A DNA stretch of 64,000 bases from Planctomycetales bacterium 10988. GTDB lineage: Bacteria > Planctomycetota > Planctomycetia > Pirellulales > Pb10988. The stretch covers positions 310,001 to 374,000 of the forward strand of contig CP043547.1 of NCBI GenBank assembly GCA_009664345.1, given 5' to 3'. Shown here piece by piece: positions 38,136 to 46,322 of the stretch. Position 1 is the stretch's first letter. Each line of letters opens with the position of its first letter. The notes under the pieces were generated by a model. The model saw only the letters and a program-made list of their open reading frames with translations, searched no databases and was not told where the DNA came from. Both the position numbers and the translations under genes were made by a program.

Positions 38136-38169
38136 GTCCGCCTGCACCTGGCACTTGGAGGCATCTGAC

Positions 38170-39373
38170 ATGGCACGGTATCTAGGACTTGACGTCCACA
38201 AGCATTTCATCGCGGTTTGTCTACTCGATGGCACAGGTAAGGTTCTGTTTCGTGGCCGCGCTGAGTGTGATCGCACAGTGTTGAAGCGTTTTGCCAAAGC
38301 GTGTTTGAAGAAGAATGATCGCATCGCGTTGGAAGCAACAACGAACGCATGGACGGTGGTTGAGTGGTTACGTCCCTTTGTTAGCGCAGTCGTCGTTAGC
38401 AACCCATTGAAGACAAAGGCCATCGCCGAAGCGAAGATTAAAACCGACAAGGTGGACGCTGAGGTTTTGGCGCAATTGCTACGCTGCGACTATCTGCCGC
38501 AAGTCTGGCAACCCGACGACAAGACACCGATTCTTCGTGGATTGATTTCTCATCGTTCCGGGATGATGACTCAGCGATCACGACACAAGAATCGAATCCA
38601 AAGCCTGCTCGGTCGGCTAATGATTCATTCGCCCTGCAAGGTGCTGTGGACGAAGGCAGGCAAAGAATGGCTCAACGAGCTCAAGCTTCCGGCCATCGAA
38701 CGATTGGTGCTCGATAGCGAGCTGCGCCCATTGGAGTGGACGGAGAAAGAGATCGCTTCGCTGGATCAACAGCTGATGGAAATCGCAGGCAATGAGCCAC
38801 GGGTTCAACTGCTGATGACACTTCCCGGTGTCAGTTATGTCGTCGCAATCGGGTTCCTGGCGGCAATGGGAGATATTACTCGGTTTCGCGACGGCAAACA
38901 TGCGGCCTCGTATCTTGGTCTGGTGCCGATCACGCGACAATCGGGCAATCACTGCTACCACGGTCACATTACCAAGGCGGGCAATCGTCAAGCTCGCGGT
39001 CTATTGACGCAGTCATGTCAGCATGTCACACGGCACCCTGGTCCACTCGGAGCCTTTTTTTCGCCGCCTCGCGAAACGCAAGAATCGCCAGGTTGCGATC
39101 ATCGCTGTAGCCCGCAAGCTGGTTACGATCTCCTACCTGATGCTCAAGAATAATGAACCCTATCGCTATGCGAAACCGAAGCTCGTGGCTACAAAACTTT
39201 CGGCGGTCCATCGTGCTGCCAACGGGCCAGCCATAAAGTCGCGTCAAGGAAAGCCAAGCTTACGTGCTCAAATCCGATCGGGTCTGTCGGCAGTTTATAC
39301 GAATGCAGGACTTCCGCCAGTCACCGCGCCAAACGAGCTATCAGATGCTGAAAGACGCATGCTGAAGGAATAG
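38170..39373 (+). pseudogene. IS110-family DEDD transposase, frameshifted near the C-terminus
   Basis: The start ATG at 38170 begins ARYLGLDVHK, the first Asp of the DEDD site. Further RuvC-like acidic positions are in RIALEATT and KTDKVDAEVLAQL. The C-terminal Transposase_20 region shows LMTLPGVSYVVAIGFLAAMG, FRDGKHAASYLGLVP and ITKAGNRQARGLL. At the T7 run 39055-39061 the frame leaves the family sequence (AFFSPPRETQ). In the next frame the expected FFRRLAKRKNRQVAIIAVARKL and MLKNNEPYRYAKP follow, ending at 39373. With six T the protein would be whole. The state could be a real inactivating mutation, slippage on the T run, or an assembly error. Confidence 0.85.
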
Positions 39374-40048
39374 GAGTTGGAAGACCATGTGAAAGAACTC
39401 TACTCCCCCACAGCATCACGTTCCGACAAACTCTCGGCGAAGAAAAAAGCCACTTGCAAAAAGCGAAGTGATACTGACCTCCCGAAAGGGCGGTTAGGCT
39501 AATCAGTTTGTTAACCATTTTTTTACCTATCAGGGGCCCGTTGATCGATGAAGCGCCCTGGAATGCGTCGGTTCGGATTTTCGGAGGCATGACGCCGACG
39601 TCGTCGCAAATCAAAAGTTGCCCCCAAGCGGATCGGCGACCTGGGGGCTGGTGCGCTTCGGCGCGCCGTCGATTCGGCGATTCCTTGCTTGGTTGCGCCC
39701 CCGCAGAGCCAAACTCCGCTTCACCGAACGATTTTCTCCTAACACGACCTTGGAAATTTGGTTCAAAGCGTTTGACACGTTCAGAGGTAGCTTACCACTC
39801 CTTCTCCTCTACTTGATTAGCCATCTCATAAAGCTCATTCAACCAAATAGGTACAGTAGCCAAGAAAAAATGAGATTGAGAACTATTCACCCAATTGCAA
39901 CAGAAAATTTGTTTGTTATACTCTCAAGTCCGAACTTTTTTGGAGGTTCGGCTGTCTGAGTTATCGCTTTCTTTCTATAATTTGGTTCCTATTTGAACGT
40001 GTCGCCACTTGCGATTTTTATCGAGGATTGCTATAACAACTTTTCGCT
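39374..40048. other. Gene-poor flank between the IS110 element and tRNA-Arg
   Basis: The region holds the IS110 right end and, on the minus strand around 39480-39640, an open stretch reading ICDDVGVMPPKIRTDAFQGA. That stretch looks protein-like but has no good start and is probably a relic. A GC-rich block at 39590-39730 sits between AT-rich flanks. No complete gene or RNA is supported. Confidence 0.35.
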
Positions 40049-40122
<74 letters not shown>

Positions 40123-40203
40123 TTATTTATTTACTTATCAAACAAAGACTTAGGGTCATTTCGACTTCCCACCTTCAACTAAGTCCCTGAAAAGTCCCCC
40201 CAG

Positions 40204-41793
40204 TTATCCCCCCACTAATCCTTCTTTTTTGTCTTTGGAACTCAAAAGTTTGTGGATTTCGGTGGCTGCTGACTCGGCTCGTCGCTTGGCCGCATAATAT
40301 TTGCGGGTAGTGGCAAAGTCTTTGTGTCGCATGATCACCATGAGGGTATCGGCAGAAATTCCTTGATTATACAGTCGTTCCGCCAAGCTACGTCGCAGAT
40401 CGTGAGCACTGGCGTACTTGATCCGTACCTTTCGTCCGTCATCCGGTTGTCGAACAACGACGCCTGCCTCCTCCCCGATGGCGGAAATGACGCGGCTTAC
40501 ATGGGCTTTCGATGGATTCGACCGCCAGGGTTTCTTTCGACGCTTCCGTTTCTTGATCCGTTCGATTTCGGACCTTGGAATCTTCGCTCCAGAATGGGGG
40601 ATGCGGCCCTGTCTCTCAAGTCCAAGATTTCGAAGCCTTTTTCTCACCGCTGCTTCACTGACTTGAAATGCCTCGGCGATCGCACAATTACTGTACTTAG
40701 GTAGGAGTTGAACAAGGTCTTCGCGATTCGGCTTAAAGGTGCTTTTTGAGGATTTTGAAAGTGAATTTTCTAGGGGAAGTAACTTTACAACCTCTCCTGA
40801 GCGTTCTGATTCGGGTATGTTTTCGAGAAGTTTTTCAAGTCCGGGGAGCATGGGAATTTCTTCATGCTTTTTATTTTTTTGCGTGGAAGGAATTACCAGG
40901 GTCGAGTGCGATTGTCGTCGACCGGCCCACTTCGGGTGAATCTTCGTTTCCTCATCCCAAGTGAAATTGAGGACATCGGCAACTCGAAATCCTGACTCCC
41001 AGAGGACCCGAAGAAGGAAGTTCCAAGATTCGGCAGCCTCGTTGCCAACCACTTTGGAGGTACTTGCCAGCATCCGCTCGAACTCTTCGGTAGTAATGGC
41101 TCGCCCTCGCATCACCTCTTCTTGATGAAGGTCTTTGAGAGGAGGCTCTTTCGCAATCCATTCATGGTCGCTGCAGTACCTTGCAAACGCCATCACGTCC
41201 CCCATGATACTGTTGACCGTACTGGGAAGGCGACAATCTTGTCGGCTTTCGGCTCCTTCCAGCAGTTTTTCTTGCAAGTATTCGAAACTTGCCAGAGTCA
41301 TCGACTCTTTCAGGGTAATGCCTGGGCCACCTTCCTCCTCCGAACAACGAGATATCAAAATTCGTTCGGCCATCTGAATTCGCGAGCAGAGACTTTGAAA
41401 GGATTGATCGCGAAGCCGAATTCGTTTAAAGGCTCGATATTTCTCTTGGGCCTCCTCCCAAGTCATCTCCTGGGCCGCGGTCGCTCCCCCCGTCAAAGAG
41501 GATGGTTGAGGTCCTCGCTTCTCGTCCGCTTTTCGAATCGCCCCGCCAGAAGCGACATACTCACCATTGAGGAGGCGCTCCTGGCATTCTCGCTGAACTC
41601 GACGAGCCTGACGACGGTCACGAGTTCCACAGTTCTTGCGGATTCGCTTTGATAGTATCGGGCAGTAGAATTTTAAAAGGTACCCGTTTTTATCCGACTT
41701 CTTGAGAGGGCGAAGTGGATAGAGTTGAACATTTCCGATTTCAGGTTTGCGGGACATCTGCTTCTCGTCGAGATTGCTGCGAATGGGGACCAT
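40204..41793 (-). CDS. Tyrosine recombinase/integrase with an extra internal HTH-like segment
   Basis: This 529-residue phage-type integrase has an N-terminal arm and SAM-like core-binding region spanning about residues 35-245. Catalytic residues can be read as Arg270 in SGFRVADVLNF, His464/Arg467 in SAHDLRRSL, His490 in MRHKDF, and Tyr499 or Tyr500 in TTRKYY. Between Arg270 and His464 is an expansion of about 90 residues (335-425). It contains LVQLLPKYSNCAIAEAFQVSEAAVRKRLRNLG, a helix-turn-helix-like block, and then a Lys/Arg-rich stretch. This is not usual for the family. It probably integrates the island into the adjacent tRNA-Arg. An internal ATG at 41757 is an alternative start. Confidence 0.9.
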   Translation of the reverse strand: MVPIRSNLDEKQMSRKPEIGNVQLYPLRPLKKSDKNGYLLKFYCPILSKRIRKNCGTRDRRQARRVQRECQERLLNGEYVASGGAIRKADEKRGPQPSSLTGGATAAQEMTWEEAQEKYRAFKRIRLRDQSFQSLCSRIQMAERILISRCSEEEGGPGITLKESMTLASFEYLQEKLLEGAESRQDCRLPSTVNSIMGDVMAFARYCSDHEWIAKEPPLKDLHQEEVMRGRAITTEEFERMLASTSKVVGNEAAESWNFLLRVLWESGFRVADVLNFTWDEETKIHPKWAGRRQSHSTLVIPSTQKNKKHEEIPMLPGLEKLLENIPESERSGEVVKLLPLENSLSKSSKSTFKPNREDLVQLLPKYSNCAIAEAFQVSEAAVRKRLRNLGLERQGRIPHSGAKIPRSEIERIKKRKRRKKPWRSNPSKAHVSRVISAIGEEAGVVVRQPDDGRKVRIKYASAHDLRRSLAERLYNQGISADTLMVIMRHKDFATTRKYYAAKRRAESAATEIHKLLSSKDKKEGLVGG

Positions 41794-41828
41794 TAAATAT
41801 TAGATTGATAAGCAATAAACAGGGTGAT

Positions 41829-42047
41829 TCAATCCGAATGATTCGTTTGCTTGAGCTCTGCTTTTGCTTCCAGATACCTCAGGACATCGCGTCCTGAAAC
41901 CCAGCGAGCCTTTCCGACCCGTGTGTAGGGTAACCCATCGTTGAGCATTTGATCCCAGAATTTTTGAGAAATTCCGAGTCGTTGGATGAGTTCCTGTTTG
42001 CTATAAGCTTCATCTGCCTGGATAACGCCAGGCTTTTGTCTTGCCAT
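41829..42047 (-). CDS. Excisionase-like small HTH protein
   Basis: This protein is about 72 residues long when started at the ATG at 42047; the frame stays open to 42086. It contains YSKQELIQRLGISQKFWDQMLNDGLPYTRVGKARWVSGRDVLRYLEAK. That is the compact winged HTH of the HTH_17/Xis group, with the tryptophan before the recognition wing. It lies 35 bases upstream of the integrase on the same strand, as recombination directionality factors usually do. It probably bends attachment-site DNA and may also regulate the integrase. Confidence 0.8.
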   Translation of the reverse strand: MARQKPGVIQADEAYSKQELIQRLGISQKFWDQMLNDGLPYTRVGKARWVSGRDVLRYLEAKAELKQTNHSD

Positions 42048-42168
42048 GTTTGAGAAATTCTCACCATGATAATCGCATCCGTTCACTCATTTGAATCAGG
42101 ATCGATTTAAAATTGTTTCCACTTCTTCGGAGCTACTTAGAGTTTGTAGTCAAAAGTGAACTGGGAGT

Positions 42169-42487
42169 CACCTTTTCAAGGTGTTTAATTAGCTCTCAAT
42201 GGTTTTGACCGCTGGCTCTTTAGGAGCGCCTTCCCTAAAGTGGGTTTCCATCTCCTTCGAATTTGTTCCAAGACGAAGGAAACACGGCGTTGAACTTCGA
42301 CGCGTGGTGATGGCATCTTCTTGTGCTTTCGATAAGCCAGTTCGATGCCATCACCTCGGAGTCTTCGTTCAGACGTTACAAATTAAAAGCCGTTGAATGC
42401 GATAAGCCCTCCTTGTTAAAAACTGGCTCGCCCTTCGGATGAAAATACCTCTCGTGGGAAGTCTCCCACGTACTCGACCAATCGAGT
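42169..42487 (-). ncRNA. Hairpin-rich noncoding region downstream of the reverse transcriptase
   Basis: Between the RT stop and the excisionase-like gene there are about 500 bases without a gene. They hold a series of six inverted repeats: CACCTT/AAGGTG (42169-42183), CTTTAGG/CCTAAAG (42218-42240), CCTTCG/CGAAGG (42254-42279), a perfect 12-bp GGTGATGGCATC/GATGCCATCACC (42306-42355), CGTGGGA/TCCCACG (42453-42470) and ACTCGA/TCGAGT (42472-42487). None is followed by a T run, so they are not simple terminators. A structured RNA used by the RT is a reasonable hypothesis. Attachment-site or regulatory structure is the alternative. Confidence 0.45.
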
Positions 42488-42584
42488 GGTTGTGGTGTTT
42501 GCGGCAGCATACATTCAAAGTAAGAGAAATCAGAGATAGATAAGAAGGAAGAAAACGAAGCATCCTCCTTCAAGACATCTCACC

Positions 42585-43853
42585 CTAAATAGACTGAGAA
42601 AACTCAATCCATCTCTTCCTCGCATTGGATGCAGTACGACGAAGTTCCTTCTTACAGAAACATCGATATCCGTACTCTCTTCCAATATGAAGAATCCGGT
42701 CAATCACTTCGGGTGCTGCGCGATTCGTGAAGGCAGGTCCTTTCGCTTCGATCCATCCTTGAACGACGAGGTTCGCCACCTTAGCCGTCTGTGGATGATT
42801 GATCGTATGAAAGAGTCCTTGTCCGAGGTCTTCAAAAGCAGACTCCGGAATCCCAAACTTCAACTGTCCGTTCCGCCATTGAGGGATGAACCCCAAGACG
42901 GTTGTGTTGAAATGAGGGTCCCGAATGTCTTGCGGTTCTCCATCTTGTCCTTTGAGGGTGAGTCCGATCCCAGAAAGAATGGAGTCCGTCCTTTGAAGAA
43001 TCTCACGACCTTCACGCTCGCCACTACAGACGAACGTCAGATTGTCGACGTAGCGTAAGAGTAGCGGGTATCCTTGACTCCGAGTTCCTAACGGGAAGTC
43101 AAGGCGGTGGTGGAGCAGAAGCTCCATGGCGAGCGGACTGAAGGGCGAGCCTTGGTCCAGTCCGGTCGTCCGATCAGGGCCTTCGTGACCCCGAACAAGT
43201 CGTTCAACCAGCCAGAGCAAGTCCGGCTGGGTCATGTGTTCTCGGTGGCATGCTAGGACATCTTCGATCCGCGCGCTGGGGAAACAGTCGCGAATGTCGT
43301 CGATGGCCAGGATGTACGCCCTTCGTTCTCGCATGACGCGCTGCATCTGGGCAAAGAGATGCCAAACGTCTTGGCCAAGTCGGGGAAGTTGGGATTGCCA
43401 GTAAGGTTTGAGTGCGAGCTGTAGGGCTTTCGCTATCGTACGGTCTGTAAGGCATTGCAACCGTAACTGTCGATACCGTCCATCTCCCTTGGGAATTTGG
43501 ACGAGGCGGGTTTCTTGGGGCCGATAGGTCTGCCTCAAGAGGGATTTCGAGGTAGCGCGAAGTATTCCAAAAACCTCACCCGGCGAGAGGTCCTCAAAGC
43601 GCAGTCCATCGATTCCAGCGGCGTCTCCCCCTTCCCGTTCCAAGATGCGGTACGCGGTATGGAGATGTTTGACCTTGGCAAAGTCGGCCAAATTAAATTG
43701 ACCTGGCAGCTCGATGGAATAGGGAGCATTTCGACGATGAGCGCTTTGCTGATCTTGGCCGCGAGTACGTAAGTCACCGCCTTCCCCAGCCGTTCTCCGA
43801 CCGAAAGGGAGCATGGGATTTCGATAGTAGGAGGTATTGGCACCACTGGTCAT
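42585..43853 (-). CDS. Reverse transcriptase of unassigned class, YVDN at the active site
   Basis: This 422-residue protein has the ordered RT blocks: AAGIDGLRFEDLS (about 78-90), ETRLVQIPKGDGRYRQLRLQCLTDRTIAKAL (114-144), ILAIDDIRDCFPSARIEDVL (181-200) with the first catalytic Asp, GLDQGSPFSPLAMELLLHHRLD (231-252), YPLLLRYVDNLTFV (262-275), GIGLTLKG and VLGFIP. The usual YxDD is YVDN, so the second catalytic-box aspartate is replaced. A thumb-like tail follows (VVQGWIEAKGPAFTNRAAPEVIDRILHIGREYGY), but there is no maturase X/En domain and no intron RNA ends were recognised. Its start overlaps the helicase-like gene by 4 bases. It is not a standard group II intron, retron or DGR by visible context. 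Confidence 0.85.
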   Translation of the reverse strand: MTSGANTSYYRNPMLPFGRRTAGEGGDLRTRGQDQQSAHRRNAPYSIELPGQFNLADFAKVKHLHTAYRILEREGGDAAGIDGLRFEDLSPGEVFGILRATSKSLLRQTYRPQETRLVQIPKGDGRYRQLRLQCLTDRTIAKALQLALKPYWQSQLPRLGQDVWHLFAQMQRVMRERRAYILAIDDIRDCFPSARIEDVLACHREHMTQPDLLWLVERLVRGHEGPDRTTGLDQGSPFSPLAMELLLHHRLDFPLGTRSQGYPLLLRYVDNLTFVCSGEREGREILQRTDSILSGIGLTLKGQDGEPQDIRDPHFNTTVLGFIPQWRNGQLKFGIPESAFEDLGQGLFHTINHPQTAKVANLVVQGWIEAKGPAFTNRAAPEVIDRILHIGREYGYRCFCKKELRRTASNARKRWIEFSQSI

Positions 43854-45364
43854 ATCGCACCTCGCGAGAATTTTTCGAGGAACCGGTGTACGCGTTCGCG
43901 AGTGGGGTCGGTTCCCACTTCGAAAATATTTTGTTGTGCGAAAATCTCTTTTCGCGACTTACTCCACTTGCGAGTCTGCCGATTGAACCGGTCGAGAAAA
44001 TCAACGATCAACAAGGGGCGGTTCGAGTCCCGGTCTTCTTCCCTCCACTTGCAAGGAATCGAAGGAGGGTACGGGGACGCGCCGGCCCAAAGGAGGATAT
44101 CCGGACGGGATCGATAGGACTCCGCCATATCGGTCATTACGATTTGCCGCGTTCCATAGTGCATCCGACGTCGATCTCGGTTCAGACGCTTGCGAACACG
44201 AGCCGGGTATCCCTCCAGGAAGACCGATTTGCTGATGATGATTGGCCAATCGCGAAGTTGTTCGCCGAGAGAAACCGCATGATCCAGCCGATCGACCAGG
44301 ATGGTAATCGTCTTCGGGTTAGAATCTTGCGAGCTTAGCCATTGAGCAGGCTGAGGAAACTTACGGGGATCGAGTTGATCCGTATTCGAAAGCTGTTTGG
44401 CGAGCTTTACGATCTCGCGATTCCGACGCTCGTTATGCCAAATACACCGATAATCAAACGTTGGTCCTATCCGCTCCATCGAAATCGTTGGCTGATGGTG
44501 GTCCACCCAAGCCACTTGACTGGCACGTTGGGTACGTTCCCCCTGCCGAAGGAAAAGACGCTCTGGTCCAAAGACCCGCATCAGTACCCCTTCTTCATAC
44601 GGCGATACCTTCTGGTCCTCGCGAAGTAAGCCAAACAAGCGGAATCGCGCATCCACGACCTCCAAAGCCTCTTGGGCTTTTTGATGTGCCGCCTCTTTGG
44701 CATCCAGGAAAAGAACGATGTCCGCAGTGGAGAAATCCAGGTTCGCGGTTTCTTTAAACGTCGAAAAGACGAGAGGAGGCATCTCTTGGTCTGGCTCCAA
44801 GAGCAGGGGCAGACGACCGTCGGCAAAGGCCATCCGATCGCGAGTTGTCTCATTCACACATGACCCGGCCAAGTTGCTCAAGATTCGCTTGAGCCGGGAG
44901 GTTTTACTTCCCAAGACGAGCATTTTTTGTTGCGGATAAGCCTCCGAGAGGCTGGCAATCACGGACGTTTCTTCATAGCCATGCGGAACGGAGATGATTC
45001 CATTCGAATGATTTCGAACGTACTCGCTCAAGATTGGATGGTTTGCCGACGCTTGAGCAGAAGGAAGAGGAAGTGGGGAAATCGGAGGGCTGGTGACAAC
45101 CTGAATCATTTTGCCATTTCGATCAGCAAGCTCTTGAAGAAGAGGAAGACAACCTGCATTCGGGAGGCGATATCCATCTGGAGACTTCAAGAGCGAGCAA
45201 TCTACAGAGTCAATTTTATAACCACACCGACAACTCTCATTGGTTTGTTGATAAGAAACCTTCACATCGCCCAATCGATGAAGCAAAGCGTCATCAAGAA
45301 TGAGATGCTGGCCATTTCTTTGAAGAGCGATGAGCTGTGAGTCGTTGGTCATGGTGTGCTTCAT
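43850..45364 (-). CDS. Degenerate SF2-helicase-like protein coupled to the reverse transcriptase
   Basis: I do not recognise a named family for this 504-residue protein. Its layout follows SF2 helicases. GIISVPHGYEETSVIASL at 122-139 stands where motif I would be, but lacks GKT. ADIVLFLDAKEAAHQ at 214-228 resembles motif II with DAKE. TITILVDRLDHAVSLGEQL at 352-370, RQIVMTDMAESYRSRPDILLWAGASPYP at 406-432 and LLIVDFLDRFNRQTRKWSKSR at 451-471 resemble the second RecA-like lobe of SF2 proteins. The N-terminus has CRCGYKIDSVDC, perhaps a metal site. The stop overlaps the RT start (ATGA), so the two proteins are made in step. It is probably a non-hydrolysing nucleic-acid-binding partner. Confidence 0.6.
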   Translation of the reverse strand: MKHTMTNDSQLIALQRNGQHLILDDALLHRLGDVKVSYQQTNESCRCGYKIDSVDCSLLKSPDGYRLPNAGCLPLLQELADRNGKMIQVVTSPPISPLPLPSAQASANHPILSEYVRNHSNGIISVPHGYEETSVIASLSEAYPQQKMLVLGSKTSRLKRILSNLAGSCVNETTRDRMAFADGRLPLLLEPDQEMPPLVFSTFKETANLDFSTADIVLFLDAKEAAHQKAQEALEVVDARFRLFGLLREDQKVSPYEEGVLMRVFGPERLFLRQGERTQRASQVAWVDHHQPTISMERIGPTFDYRCIWHNERRNREIVKLAKQLSNTDQLDPRKFPQPAQWLSSQDSNPKTITILVDRLDHAVSLGEQLRDWPIIISKSVFLEGYPARVRKRLNRDRRRMHYGTRQIVMTDMAESYRSRPDILLWAGASPYPPSIPCKWREEDRDSNRPLLIVDFLDRFNRQTRKWSKSRKEIFAQQNIFEVGTDPTRERVHRFLEKFSRGAI

Positions 45365-45801
45365 CTTAAACTTGGGAGGGATAACAAGAGATAGAATCGA
45401 AGCTTGGCTTACGATTAAACCCCACTGCAGAAATCGAAGGAAGCTCAGGAAGGATAGCTACTTGAGCGTGGCTGTAACACCTGTCTTGAGTTGTTCTCAA
45501 ATATAGTGAGGCGCGTTATTTATTTTGTCTAATATTTAATATTAAAGACAAACATTTCGGAGCTACCTACCTTACTCTTAATCTAACCGCTTATGACACT
45601 CAATGAAATATTTAAAATAATTTTTTTTAGGAAATAGTATGTAGAAAAAGTCTTTCGAAAGGAGTATTACTTCACAAGGAAAGTCTGACACTTTAAAATG
45701 GATAGATCCCCCTTTCCTTGCTGTCCAAAGCTAAACATCGAAAGGAAAGGCACGGTGATTTTTTGGTAAATAATTACCGATGTTGTGACTGGAGGATCTC
45801 A
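45365..45801. promoter_or_regulatory. Divergent control region with a 29-bp dyad
   Basis: This region lies between the helicase-like/RT unit (minus) and the winged-helix gene (plus). It contains TTTGTCT (45525-45531) and AGACAAA (45547-45553) as exact inverted arms around an AT-only core. The dyad is a plausible operator for the divergent winged-helix protein. The right part is very AT-rich (TAAAATAATTTTTTTTAGG near 45613-45630). Confidence 0.45.
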
Positions 45802-46221
45802 ATGAGAAGACCAAGATTTTTTGACCTGGAAAAGTTTACTTCTCGACTTGCTCCACGAGAGGAATTTTCTTTTCAGAATCATGATTTTTGCTGGCTGGAG
45901 AAGGCGAATGAGCTGCCGGGTCGGATGCCCATTGCTTTAGCAATCCTCATTCTCCAGTTGGCTCGACGATACCAGCGGCGAAAGCACCTTCTACTCTCGC
46001 CCGACATTCTTGAATCTCGAAACCTCGACCGGTCCGTCATTTACCGTGCGTCAAAGGATTTAGAAAAGGCAGGCTTGATCTCTGTCAAACGATGTCATGG
46101 TATGAGCCCTCAGGTTTCGATTTTAGAAATCCAAGCTACGGAGGAAAAAAAGTCTTGTAGCCTATGCCCGGTAGAACGCTTGAAAAAAAAGTTCAGCCAG
46201 AGCGAAGTGGAAGATCAATAG
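45802..46221 (+). CDS. Winged-helix DNA-binding protein
   Basis: This 139-residue protein starts at the ATG at 45802, which has GGAGG 8 bases upstream; the frame is open back to 45718 without such a site. The centre reads LPGRMPIALAILILQLARRYQ, then SPDILESRNLDRSVIYRASKDLEKAGLISVKRCHGMSPQVSILEI. That is a winged HTH in which SRSVIYRASKDLEKAGLI-type sequence forms the recognition helix and the following strands the wing. A C-terminal CSLC pair lies near residue 118. It diverges from the RT operon across a 29-bp dyad and is likely its repressor or activator. Confidence 0.72.
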   Translation: MRRPRFFDLEKFTSRLAPREEFSFQNHDFCWLEKANELPGRMPIALAILILQLARRYQRRKHLLLSPDILESRNLDRSVIYRASKDLEKAGLISVKRCHGMSPQVSILEIQATEEKKSCSLCPVERLKKKFSQSEVEDQ

Positions 46222-46322
46222 CTATTGATATATCGCAACAATACGTGGAAAAAACTTCGCGATTTACACCTTCAAACTCAAACCTTGGAATTTTTCAAGC
46301 CTATCACCCTCGCGAAATTACC

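Larger units (their letters stand above)
37857..39373 (+). mobile_element. IS110-family insertion sequence (boundaries approximate)
   Basis: The element comprises a ~300-base hairpin-rich leader, the DEDD transposase and a short right end. IS110 elements lack long terminal inverted repeats, so exact ends cannot be set by eye. The left limit given is where the structured leader begins after the phosphatase gene. The right limit is the end of the frameshifted reading frame; the true end is probably some tens of bases further. Confidence 0.6.

Noticed and set aside
39321-39614. 97-codon minus-strand frame between the IS110 element and tRNA-Arg
   Set aside because: Begins at a TTG without a ribosome site and ends within the IS110 right flank; at most a relic, noted only in the region description.
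42585-43853. Group II intron
   Set aside because: No maturase or endonuclease domain in the protein, and no recognisable domain V or boundary sequences around it.
42585-45364. Diversity-generating retroelement
   Set aside because: No Avd-like gene, and no template/variable repeat pair could be recognised; the RT also lacks YxDD.
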